Source: Stichopus chloronotus (Eukaryota; Echinodermata; Holothuroidea; Aspidochirotida; Stichopodidae). From it: a stretch of 64,000 bases of DNA. Numbering within the stretch: position 1 is the first letter of the stretch; each line of letters opens with the position of its first letter. Positions 12,600-23,759 of the stretch are shown here, piece by piece. The position numbers and the translations under genes were made by a program. Where the stretch lies: contig CM037840.1 in NCBI GenBank assembly GCA_021234535.1, positions 12,975,415 through 13,039,414 on the forward strand. Direction: 5' to 3'. Under the pieces are notes generated by a model, which saw only the letters and a list, made by a program, of their open reading frames with translations, was not told where the DNA came from and searched no databases.

Positions 12600-13992
12600 A
12601 TCACTGAAAAAAAAAAAACCAGTGCAAGACCCATTTCCCCTGCAACAACCCACATAAAATATTACAAATTTATGGCAACGTAAAATTAAATTAAAATTAG
12701 CCAAGGTATACCAACTATCTCTCACGACGAGGAAACATTCAAGCAAGCCGCACCCATCTGCAAGGAAGGAACGAAATCGAGCGGATTTACCGAGGGACTT
12801 ACCTACGGTACCAACCAACCACACAGAGACAAACGCAACAGAAGACGCAACATCAATTAGTTCAACCCACCATACGGCAATAACGTGGCAATCAACTTAG
12901 GTAGTACTTTACTGAAGCTAACCATCAAAATTTCCCGAAAAACTCAAAACTCTACAAAGTATTAAACAGAAACACAATGAAGATCAGGTACAGCTGAATA
13001 CCTAACGTAGGCAACAGCATTAAGGGACACAACAAGAAAGTTTTCTGCCAGGCAACTAACATCATCTACAGGGCCGAAGTCGCAGAAGGAAACAACACCA
13101 AGACCTTCATAGGACTCACAGATTCACAACTCTCGCCCATCGATCTATTAGACCAGGGAGCTGTTATTCAAACAACAGCTCCCTGATTAGACACACTGGC
13201 CCCGACCTTTGGAATTGTTTACCTATGGATATTCGAATGTGCCCTACAAAAAATAGCTTTAAGAGACAAATTAAGAGTCTTATCTTGGATAAAGATACTA
13301 TGCAATACTGATTTATTACAAGTGATGTAGAAAACCTTCTTCATCCCTTTTCCCTTTGTTTTTCCTACATCCACCCACCTCCTCCTCCCCCCCCCTTTTT
13401 TTCTTCCTACTCCTACGGTTCTTTTCTTATTCTTATTTATTTATTTACTTCATTTACAATTTTGTTGTAAATAACTATTGTAAAGTTTTGTTGTTCTTAA
13501 GTCACCTGATCTTCATTCCCAATTAGTATAACTTTGTTTATTTTCTGTTGGATGTCACCTCAAGCTCTCTCAGAGCTTTTGACGTCCTTTTCATGTATGT
13601 TTATATAGTACTCAATAATTACGAAACAAGTTACCTATATAATTAAATCATCTGTATTTATATATATATATACATGCGTGAATGAATAAACTCAAATTCA
13701 ACTCAAACTCAAACCTTTCAAATAAAGATACCACAAGAACACCTTCAAGCATGTAAAACACCAAACAGTGCCGAACATTCGAAGCACAAGTGGCAGCTGA
13801 AAGGGAACAACAACCAATTCATCATCAACTGGTCGATCATCATCACATCAAAAGCCTAGACCAACGAAAAAAACACGATGCAACCTCTGCCTCAACGAGA
13901 AACTGCCCATTATCAACACCCACAAGCAGCAACTCCTCAACAAACGCCCCGAGCTGGTATCGAAGGGCCCCCACGAGAACAATTTTACCTGA
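12600..13992 (+). mobile_element. Decayed GIY-YIG retroelement (Penelope-like type), split by an insertion
   Basis: Read in three changing frames, the plus strand gives the stretch between reverse transcriptase and GIY-YIG nuclease that many invertebrate retroelements carry. First is an FKQAAP segment (frame of 12738), then an FNPPYGNNVA segment at 12861 with TAG in place of the usual tryptophan just before it. Next come a NFPKNSKLY segment (12930s), MKIRYS with a stop, and KTFIGLTDSQ ending at about 13132, which is the start of the GIY-YIG fold. The fold resumes at about 13726 and runs through SKHKWQLKG and INWSI. It ends with an RCNLCLNEK segment from 13876 and a stop at 13990. There are at least three frame changes and several stops, so it is dead. 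Assignment to Penelope-like elements is by the RT-linker/GIY-YIG arrangement; the exact clade is not settled. Confidence 0.75.
13133..13725 (+). mobile_element. Nested insertion resembling a 5'-truncated LINE 3' end
   Basis: About 590 bp without coding content separates two halves of the GIY-YIG domain that otherwise read on continuously. It ends in AATAAA followed by short ACTCAAATTC / ACTCAAACTC repeats, the kind of 3' terminus seen in CR1/L2-type LINEs. It contains a C/T-rich tract at about 13370-13430. Near its left end is a perfect 12-bp hairpin (13154-13165 with 13174-13185, 8-nt loop). I could not identify a target-site duplication by eye. Confidence 0.5.
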
Positions 13993-14019
13993 GCAACTTC
14001 AACACAGCCACACGCAACC

Positions 14020-16440
14020 AACATGGAACTTAACGGACAAACACTACAGAGGGGAGCACCAAAATGACGCAGACACAACCAACAGACAGCCCCACTTGAA
14101 CATCTCCAAGCAATGGCTAGGTGATTTCTCTCCGGGAGCTGTCAATCAACAGATAATTCCTAATACTATCAACCGCAAGTCACCCTTTAGTCAGAGTTTC
14201 AAAAACCGATAAAGCCCTGTCAATGAACGGATAATCGACACCGCAACCAATCGCAATGCGCCCGCCAGACTCAGCCAAAGAGACCAATGAAGACAAAGGG
14301 ACCACAACGCACAGATAATCCCCCACCGCAACCAGATTAGTTTATGTACCTATTTATTAAATTCTATAGAAATTTCAACGTAGAGAACTCGTGCGGGGCC
14401 CTTTTTTCAATGCAACTGTGTAAGTATTGTAAGCCAAGTTTTCACTGTTCTGTAAACGCCGGCCAATGCCTAGAAGTCAGGCAAATCTGCCGTTGACGGG
14501 TTAAACATGATCTTGGAATAACTGACCGAACAATGCATATGACGTGTTTTGGTGTAACACTGAGTACAGTCTTTATAATGTTGCCAAAGAGGAGAGGGGG
14601 AGCAAGGAGTTTTGATCCTCGAATTGCACCCCCCCCCACCACCACCACCACCCACTCTTTACTTCGAATGACATTTGTTGGATTTGTGGAATTAATATTT
14701 TTAGCAGACGAATTAAGGTACGATTTAACAAATGGAGCTAATTTGGTTCTTTTATATTTCTTTTTAAACAGTCGTAATGTGCAACTCAATATACCGCATA
14801 CTTAAACCATGGGCGGACCTATTTATTCACAGCTTCAATTGTGTATTATTTCCAACCTGTAGCATAAACAATGACTTTGAGGTAATGGGGCTACTAAAAC
14901 TTATAGGTTCATATCCGACTAAATATTCAATAAAGTATGGTGACGTTTTAATATAAGAGGTCAGAACTGAGAATTGTGGTTTCTTTCATAACCCACATGT
15001 TCAATTTATATAAAACTACGTTCACTTGTCTCTTCATTATATGTACCTGTACTTATCAGTTTATCAGTTTATGCTGGAAATAAATGTGTCCACATAAATT
15101 AGGATGCTTATGTTAATTTTAACAATCCAACATCAATTAATTGTCCAAGTGTAACTTGCAACTCAAGTTAAAAAAGTAGGCAACGTGATATATGCCATGC
15201 CTTTTTTTTTACTTTCGTCAAATTTGACAAACAATACAAAAATTACATTAAATACAAAAAGAGTGCATACAGCTAAGAATAAATAAGGTACCGGTACCTA
15301 AAATGTAGCCATACTCACAAGTAATTCCGAGAAGACACAACTACACCGTCCATCAATGCTTTACGTATCGTATTAGAACAGGAAAAACTCTTGAACGTTT
15401 ACCTTCAATAATTTTTATGCAACTCCTTGTATTCCGTAGTCCCTTTATAAACAATTTTTAAAAGCTTATGGAACTGCCATCATGTTTTCTGAAATGAAGT
15501 ATGATCAATAATGCATTTGGATGTAATTAGCACTAAGACAATTCACGTCTACCTGAGAGGAAATATATATTTCATTCTTAAAAGAAGTAACACAGTGATT
15601 CCACCACAGATCATTCACTGGGGGGTCTTAAGAGGGTTTTGAAGAAAGAAAACAGGAAGTGCAGTTATAACTACATTCTATATAATTGACGATATAAGGA
15701 ACAAAGAGAGGAGAGAGTGATGAGGATGAATCAATGGAGCACGAAGTAGACTTCTCGTCTACATCTGGAAAGTGTGTATTCAAGAGTAAACATTTGTTGT
15801 GCAACTTGGGAGTCAGTGTCCTATCAGTTAGAGAACTGACAAACAATTCTTGGAAGGGAGGAAGGACAATTCACGTGTAGAGGGTGTATTTATTGATGTT
15901 TTCCTCATTAATTGAGAAACTGCAAGCAGGAGCCATCTGGCCGGTTTTTAAGGCCCAAGATTTTCTTGTACACTATCCGCGTCAACTGATGGTGGCGCTC
16001 CGTTGAAATAATCGCACCTAGCCCTGGCCTTCGGTTTGACCATCACCACCTGATAAAAATCCTGGACAGGCGTCAGATCACCCACAGATAAGGTGTGATA
16101 ACGCCCCTCCTCTCCACTGATGTCAACCCATTTTCAAAATTAAGCTGATACGCATGTCACCTCGAGACGTCTTGGGGAAGTGTTAAGGTTGCCTCCCACA
16201 ATGCCCTGAAAAACAGCCTACCTCCACCACTGGTTACGGGTAAGCCTTATGTAACTCACCTTACAGGGTGCAGACGTTTTCCTTATGCAGTAATGCTCAC
16301 ACCTAAAAGTTAATCAGAGAAGTTAGGAGATTCCATCCTCCTCCTCCCCCCCCCCCCACCACCCCCGGAAAAAGTTTAGCAACGCCACTGTCAATAAGTA
16401 TGGTCATCATGATGTTTTAAAAACATAGGTCAGACTGAGG
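14020..16440. other. Intergenic stretch, no recognised gene
   Basis: The first 300 bases are probably the 3' flank of the decayed retroelement; a GGGAGCTGTCAATCAACAG motif at about 14137 echoes the hairpin at 13154. Poly-C followed by a (CCA)n run lies at 14630-14650, and a poly-C/CCA tract at about 16345-16365. No gene was recognised. Confidence 0.4.
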
Positions 16441-16539
16441 AGAGCTATCGTCTCCATCACCCGGCCAGTGGAACCACAAATAGTATACAAATTTTCCAAT
16501 ATTCTTTTGGCAGATAATGATAGTACCATATTGCAGCTC

Positions 16540-16800
16540 TGTCACTTAATTACATCACAGATTGCTCATTTCTCTCGTTTGCTTACATTCGGTTCTCATT
16601 TTTCAGCATTTTCTCATATTTACTACATAACACTCATTTTACACTCATCTCTCCCCCCCCCCCCCTCTCTCTCTCCACCTCATCCTCCTCTACAGGTATC
16701 CTTCTCTACACAATTCGTCCCCCCCCCCTTCTCGTTCTTTAACCCCCTCTCCTCTTATTACGTAATCGCTTGCGTGATACGCCATTAATTGTACACTATT
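16540..16800 (+). repeat. Left arm of an imperfect inverted repeat (pyrimidine-rich)
   Basis: The reverse complement of this arm matches 17490-17680 in several blocks. These include a GTAGAGGAGGATGAG block and an AAAATGAGAACCGAATG block that continues through AAGCAAA. Poly-C and CT tracts at 16650-16675 and 16718-16730 have drifted. The arms bracket the acidic coding region on the minus strand. Confidence 0.6.
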
Positions 16801-17406
16801 GCAAAATGGATAATGGGAAACGGGGCGTTACACCGTCGTCACTCTCTCCTTCATCATTCTCGTCTTGTTCGTCTTTTTCGTTGATCTTTAATCCATGACG
16901 TAAAATTTTTGACATTTCTTCATTGAGTTCAACCATAGCCTTCCAAGTCTCCAACGCATCGTACAGAGGCTTGTCATCCTCCTCCATCCTTTCATCAGTC
17001 ACCTTCATCACCCTCTTCTTTACGCTTTAGTCCTCTACGTAACATCTTTGACATTGCATTATTGAATTTGGTTAGACACATCCAAGTCTCTACCGGGTCA
17101 TACACGTTTTCGTCATCATATTCATCACCGTCATCATGAAGGTCACTATCACTACCGCTAGTGGAATCACCACTGTCACTCTTCTCATCGTCATCATCAC
17201 CTTCATTGCTTCTTTCACTGTCCCGTGAGTCATCGCTCTCTCCACCGCTGTCTGAGGGCGAATCATTTTCGCGAAGTTAGACGTCACTCTCACTCTCCAT
17301 ACCTCCTTCTTCGCTGTCAGTGTCAAGCCTATCCGAGCTATGCATCGTGGATTCGTGTCGGATTAGTGGGAAAAGCCTTTTTACACACCCTACGACGAAA
17401 TGCCAT
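16796..17406 (-). CDS. Unrecognised acidic protein with two copies of an ETW...MSK.LR.GLK motif (frames interrupted)
   Basis: I do not recognise this gene. Minus-strand reading starts with ATG at 17406, giving a basic N-terminus (MAFRRRVCKKAF) that ends at 17338. An overlapping frame carries MHSSDRLDTDSEEGG and, past one in-frame TAA at 17277-17279, a long Ser/Asp/Glu-rich stretch to a stop at 16995. Just before that stop is the motif YDPVETW...MSKMLRRGLK. A third frame (17011-16796) carries YDALETW...MSKILRHGLK followed by another acidic tail. The two motifs are about 26 residues long and clearly duplicated, which argues for real coding sequence. With one in-frame stop and two frame changes, it is either a dead gene, a set of overlapping small frames, or a frame-damaged assembly. 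It is bracketed by inverted repeats and has a TATA-like box upstream. Confidence 0.45.
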
Positions 17407-17470
17407 GGTAGGAATATGGTCCGTTCTGTCTCGGACAAAGAGCAGCATGAGATTCGTAAAATAAAACATC

Positions 17471-17481
17471 TTGTTATATAC
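17471..17481 (-). promoter_or_regulatory. TATA-like box upstream of the acidic gene
   Basis: On the minus strand a GTATATAAC sequence lies about 65-75 nt upstream of the ATG at 17406. This is a plausible TATA position for a transcript with a short leader. It is a pattern match only. Confidence 0.3.
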
Positions 17482-17489
17482 ACATGGAT

Positions 17490-17860
17490 AAGGCGTTTGG
17501 CGAATGATGACACGAGGAGAGGGGGGAGGGGTGAGGTCAAGAGGAGAGAAGGAATGGGTAGAGGAGGATGAGAAGAGAATGTGTATAGTGGAGAATGAGA
17601 GAAATGTTTTGAATAAGAATAGATGCGAGAAAATGAGAACCGAATGAAAGCAAATGAGAAAAATAAACAACATGAGAATAAAATGATATATAAATAATGA
17701 AATTAAATAATGAAGGGAAATGTAACCAAAAAAAGTGATAAAATGAGAACAAAATGCGAGCAAATGAAAGGGAAAGTTTAACAAAAATGATAAAATGAGA
17801 GCAAAATGACAGTAAATGAGAGGGAAAGGCAGCAAATGAGAAAATGAGAACAAAAATACG
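17490..17860. repeat. Right inverted arm plus purine-rich iterated motif
   Basis: 17490-17680 is the inverted partner of 16540-16800. From 17634 onward a purine-rich unit of roughly 30 bp (AAAATGAGAACAAAATG, then GAGCAAATGA) recurs near 17634, 17741 and 17791, with a partial copy near 17838. Long minus-strand frames across it, rich in Phe, Ser, His and Leu, are artefacts of the purine bias. Confidence 0.6.
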
Positions 17861-18539
17861 CACACACTCGTTGCTCGAGTGTGTTATTGGACGTTTCATA
17901 ATGCACCATATATAGTCTGCCCATCCTTGTTTTGGTCACACGACGTTCGTTGACACTCATGTGTACAAAGTAGGAAGAGAGCGGAAGAGAGTTATGCTCG
18001 AGGGTTAGGCTGTACAAGAGCGGGAGACATGGGTAGAGTAGGTAATTGAAAGGAGAGGAGTTTCTTAAAGGTAAGTCAGTCTGTGTCCATTCACGATTCT
18101 CAAAATCTGTGTATAAACAAATATGCCGGTGTGGCAGCAGATAGCGTTCGTGACCTGTGGGCCACTCTTTCCTCCGGCGCATAAAATTCGTCGTAGCAAT
18201 TCTCTGCATGGTCTCAGTAAAATTTGAAAGAATGGTGTATTGGTAATGACAGTTCTGACTGATATAACACTGTTCGGTAAGTTGTTATTTTGTTTTTCGA
18301 ACATCTGGCATATATTGCGCAATTTAGTAAATATGTCTATAATTTTACTCTTGCTTTTAAATGTAAAAGCTCACATCCCTTTTTGAAAGACACTGTGTCC
18401 TCAGTACAGTACGCCATTAGGCTGTACCTCAAGCAAAATTTGCATGTTAGTTTAATCTGTGTGTAGTCGTCAACCCGCAAGACTGCGACTTTCTTACAGC
18501 CATAATATATTGCGAAAGCAACCGTCACGTCCAAACTCG

Positions 18540-21500
18540 TTGTATACTAGTGACGTCACGCCTACTGAATATGCAACGGATCATACCACAGCAGGGTATA
18601 GACCTAAACGAATATTTCATCAACCCGCAAACGATCATTTTCCGTTAGACCTAGTTTTATCTTTTTCTCGTTATCTTTCTCACGATCTAAACTTTCCTTC
18701 TTCTATCAGTGTCCTTTATCTACGATCTCCTTAGGCATGCCATGCGATGATCATAACTTTAAACATGGAGCTCCATGCTTTCAGAAAACGAAGTTCAAGC
18801 TGTAGCTGATGATATAAATGAAAGCACAGCGGTTATCTAGATCGACTTCTAGGGCTGTAGTCTTAATATTCGTGGCAAACATATATGTAGGATGATGCAT
18901 TAATCGAGTTGTTTCACATTTGACAACGATAAATGACGATTTATGCCGTGTTTAATAATAGTACCTTACAAACTTATCATCAAATAAAACACGGTTTGAG
19001 TTGAACGAAAATGCTAGAACTTTAAAATGTATACCAATTGGAACTACAATAACACGTACATCCAGACTCTGTCAAGTCATACACAAGGCTTCACTGGTTG
19101 TCTGCACTGTCATCATGTTCAGTGTCGAATGGGTTCGATTCCCATTTGTCTTAATCGCTTGATGGGCTGTTGAAACACATATAAGGCCATCATCGAAACA
19201 CCACAGTGCGTATGTTTCGCTTTTTGTAAAACCTTTATGGATTTTTTTTTTTCGTATCTTTTCGTTTATAGATCAACTATTCCAGATGAATTACTCTCAA
19301 ATATTGCACTGTATAGTTTGCTTCTGTTAAATGTGTCATACCGTTAGACTTATTGATTGTGCACCATGATAATCCTCGGCATTGATTTCATAACCACATA
19401 GATTAGAAGCACTCAACTTGCGCTTCTGTCAAAATTACAAACAATATTCATTAAACAAAATATAGAAAGTCTTAAGTTTTGTAAAGCAATTGTGAGCTAT
19501 TCAACCTAAAGACAAAGTTTACATCTGTAACGAAAAATCGTTGGAAATGGTTTTTTAATAATGTGTTCTGGCACTGAAAAATAACTTAAAAAAAATTCAT
19601 ACAGCTCGAAACAATTAATAGGGTTACAATTGTTTTGCTTTGTTTTGTTTCTTTATCTGGGAACTAACGGTTCGTTTAGCATTCCTTTACCAGAGACTTC
19701 GAACTTAAGTTGCACAATTTTCATGTAAACTACCGTGCGTATTGTCTGACAATGTTACACGTTCTCTATTGTATACAAAATGTAATTTACACCTCATTTC
19801 CCATTTCATAAATACCATTCTTACTATTAAATTCTGCTATTATTTTCTATGTTACTTGCATAAATACCTATATACATCGATACATTATGCCCTTTTTTAT
19901 ATAATGCATTTACACTTACACAAATCAATATAAAAACCCATGTTAAATTATATCCTATATCGTTTGTATTTATACTTATATAGATAAATAGATACCTGTC
20001 AATGTGTATGGGAATCAATGTCCTATTACATTCTCTCTCTATATATAAATATATGCACCTATTGGTAAACTATATATGTTTTCTTACTACCATATATATT
20101 ATGGTAATACGTTACTGACTGTAACGCTCATATTAAAAACTAGGGCCGCTTCACCATTTTTAATTACCCACCACACTTACTCACCACATTTACCCACCAC
20201 ATTTACCCAACACAAAAGAGGTGTGATCGGTGCATACTATACTACTACTATGTCAATGAATTTATTCTGACGATATTATTAAAGTTAGCTGGACAAAATC
20301 ATTACATTTAATCAGTAATTTACCCTCACATTGTGAGCCAAAGTGGTTATAACTTCATTCCGTCTTGATGCAATAACACAGCTGCTGTTTGGAATTTCAG
20401 AATTTAAGACCTCAATTTTAAATAAAATTGTCATATTATGATAACGCCTTCAAAATGTTGCCCACTTTGAGTACTAGGGAGAAATTACAGATAACACAGA
20501 CGAAACCAATCTTACCTACCATGATAAGTCAGTCATGACCAAAAGTCAAACAGTGACATAGCACATGTCATCGAATTCACTGAAAGTTTTACCATCAAAC
20601 GGCTTTATATCAAGAAACAAGAATCGCTAAACATTTTCTGACCTACTGTAAGAAGTGCTTTAGGAAATTGTAAAATAAAACTTGTAAATGAAAGGTGATA
20701 TGTTGTCAACTGAGTTTGTAGGCCCACTTTATATTGTATTCAAATGATGAATGTTGGTAATATTGACGGACGTAGATAGTCAACACAACTGAGAAACCTA
20801 AGAAACATTGAAGTATATAAATGGGCAAGCGCGCCATCCAATTGCCTTGGAATTCCCCAGCGTGTTGCAATACCCCAAGATCACGGGACTGTAGTACAAG
20901 TACTTTGCACCTACGGAAATGAGTGGGGAGCAATACGGGATACATACGTCCCAATTTAACGTGGACATCTTGCTATAGCACAGCAAAATGAACTGCAGTG
21001 TTCTCATTGTTCTGAGCTAATTATCGAGTGTTTCATGTTAGCTGGAAATTGCGCACTTTCCGTGGACTAAAGAACATTCTTTGAAGAAATTTGTAATATT
21101 AACCTTGGCTTCGTTCTTTCTTCACAACGGTAAGCGAAATAAGTTATAATATATTCATGCACTACCTTTATGAAACAGGAATGCATTCACCTTGCTTTCA
21201 GTTTGCATTCCAGAGTGCAGTCAGTTTGCATTCAAGATTATAAGTTAAAGGCAAAGCATAAAGGCAGACACTTATGTAATATAACATACACTAAATTTTC
21301 TTTTTCAGCCATGTTGGTACTATCACATAAAATTTCGATGTTCCACTTCATGAAGTTGGCTGAAAAGGGTGGTGTACAAGTAATGGACATTGGCCTCGAA
21401 ATGGTTAATAACAAATGCAGTAAAAAGGGAACCTAGAAGGATAGGGCAGACACTGGTACAGGGTAGTCTTGGACAATCCATAATAATATCAAGCAATTAA

Positions 21501-22890
21501 CGTACAGATCAAAAATATCAATCTGCTCCGAGTCTTCTGATATAGATAAGGAATTATGGATATTGAAATTGTCCAAGTTTTGTACAAGTCAACCAAAGGT
21601 ATGACACTTAAGTTGCACAGGAACAAGACTAAACAAAACCATTGCCCGACAGTCACATCGTCATACCAAGATTGTAATTTATTCATTAAAGTTAACTTTT
21701 CTCAAATTTTACTGTAGGTTACTCCGTCTTAATCGTTATTGAATATTCTCCACGCATTTGGTACAGGAGTTTGTGAATGGTCAGGACTATTTTCAAACTT
21801 TAAAGTGAATACATAAGGTTCAATATTGATCATTACCGTTGACAACAAAAATTAATGTGTGCGTTGGGTAGGCTGGCTATAGTACTTGCAATATTACTAG
21901 GTTTACACTAGCTGGGTGGGATACAGTTCAAAACAGAGGCCAATACAGCAGATCTGTAGGTTGTCTCAACAAACACATAACCTTTCAATACAGTACTAGC
22001 AAGAAAATATTCAAATCAGTCCAGACAAAAAAAAAGAAGAAAATACTGTCATAGTATGCTGATTGAGTTTAAGTTCTCTAACATGGTTTTGTATTTGTAA
22101 CCAGCAATTTCAACTTTCATGTTAAACGAACAAAAACAATTATCATGCAGGGCTAAAAATAAAAGTCTAATTGAAATGGTGATAAACAAGGTAGACGGCA
22201 GCCGAAAGTGACTTTCCATAAATTCCTGGAAGATGCCTGTTTGAACGTGGTAATAACAAATTTTATAGCGGTCTAAATTACGGCCTTATAGCCTAGTCTG
22301 TTAGGCAAGTTAGGGCCTTTATTTTGATTGTCTAAGCTAGCCTGATGCAGTGCTGTATTGATCTTAGTAATCTAACTCTCCTAAGTAACATTTAGCGTAG
22401 TAATGTCTTAGGTCTGGGCCATCGTTTGACTTAAATTTTTGTTACGACTAGCCCAGTATTAGGATCTACTTTTAGTGGTTTTGCTTCCGCAAATAAGGGA
22501 TAAGTCATCAGAGCTGAACTAGGGCTTCTGTTTCTGCTTACGCCCACTAGTTTTTACCGTGGACTCAGGCCTAGTCTTATTTTATTGTATTATGCACAGG
22601 CCTATAATATAATGTAGTTTTCTGTTTTTGTCACTGTTAGGCGACACTTCTATTGCATCTACTGTGGCAGCTGAATTCAGTTGACACTTGAACAAATTAA
22701 CACCAAATTTCTTGTTTTCACCTCACAGCATCTACAGCACGTGAAATTTTCACCCTTACCTCTGTTGAAATGAGAACAACTAGAAATCAAGAGCCTAATA
22801 AAATGAAGTAACATAATGCAGCAGTTAGCAGACTACAGCTAGGCACTTTTGACATTCTGTTGATTTAGTTACGTTGTGCGTTACCCCTTC
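18540..22890. other. Intergenic stretch, no recognised gene
   Basis: No domain-bearing frame was found. A tRNA-like T-arm (ATGGG TTCGATT CCCAT, 19129-19145) stands alone without a matching acceptor stem. A very AT-rich section covers about 19740-20120. No gene can be supported. Confidence 0.4.
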
Positions 22891-22919
22891 ATACTATGTG
22901 GCCATATACTAATCCTCAT

Positions 22920-23745
22920 TCACTTACTTTTGCACCAGGAATTCTTTACGCGGAGAACTTTGATATCAGCCCGGCTTGGAAGTTTATAAAACGCCGTTTT
23001 ACAGTGATCGTGTATGGAACTGAATTTTTTGAAATAGTCAACATTAACATGCTCTTTAAATCTGTCACAAAGCCTGAGTTTGGATTCTCTAACGTAATTA
23101 TCTTCACAAGGAATATGACATATATATACAACCACTATTTTGATGGAGGTCAGGAATTTTGTCTTTAACGTTTAAAAAGTAACCATTTTTACAACATCTG
23201 AAAGAAATCAGTAATCCTCCATTAATGCAACGTTTAAAGGTCTTAGAAACAGATTTCCTTTTCAACGATTACCCTCCTACACTCATGAAGTTTGAGAGAA
23301 ATACTTGTACTTTAAGATCTAAATTACAAATGGGTGCTGTTCCATGTACTGTGAACGAGAGCAGCGACTTATATAAATATTATCGTAAGTTTCCATACTG
23401 TGGTAATATGTCTAACAAAATTGCTAGATCTATCACTCTGGATCCTATTTTTCTTATAGTCAACGTACAGGACCCCCCCCCCCCCCCACTTGTGTCAATC
23501 CTATACCGCATTCTACACTTTTGAGAGCTTGAAGAATATGTTCGGACAACAAAGGTTTTAAACGCGTTTAATCAGATTTCACAAAGTTTTGAAACCTCAT
23601 GGTTATCCCGACCGTACTTTAGATAGTCCTTTTGCTCGCTTCAAATCTATGGATAGGGATACCGCTCTGCAACCGCCACGTGTCAAACCTAGTTCTGATC
23701 GTAGCCCACGGGTCTTTCCGTTTCAATACAACTCATAAGACGGGG
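22920..23745. mobile_element. Probable retroelement relics, including a GIY-YIG-like fragment
   Basis: The minus-strand frame 23135-22920 resembles a GIY-YIG nuclease middle section from a retroelement (ESKLRLCDRFKEHVNVD, then IHDHCKT). On the plus strand about 23560-23735 reads as a segment with a HGYPDRTLDSPFARF motif, similar to the region after the reverse transcriptase palm in Penelope-like elements. The two are in opposite orientation, so this is at best a rearranged relic of two insertions. A poly-C run lies at 23472-23487. Confidence 0.35.
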
Positions 23746-23759
23746 TATCCATCTATCCA

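Noticed and set aside
13790..14212. 140-residue plus-strand frame
   Set aside because: The true coding register of the decayed retroelement here is in the other two frames (SKHKWQLKG, then RCNLCLNEK); this frame is a shadow.
17338..18209. Long minus-strand frames rich in Phe/Ser/His/Leu
   Set aside because: They arise from the purine-rich iterated sequence read on its pyrimidine-rich complement; no motif or conserved feature.
19129..19145. tRNA-like T-arm (perfect 5-bp stem, TTCGATT loop)
   Set aside because: No complementary acceptor stem or recognisable A box at the expected distance, so no tRNA gene can be supported; at most a SINE remnant.
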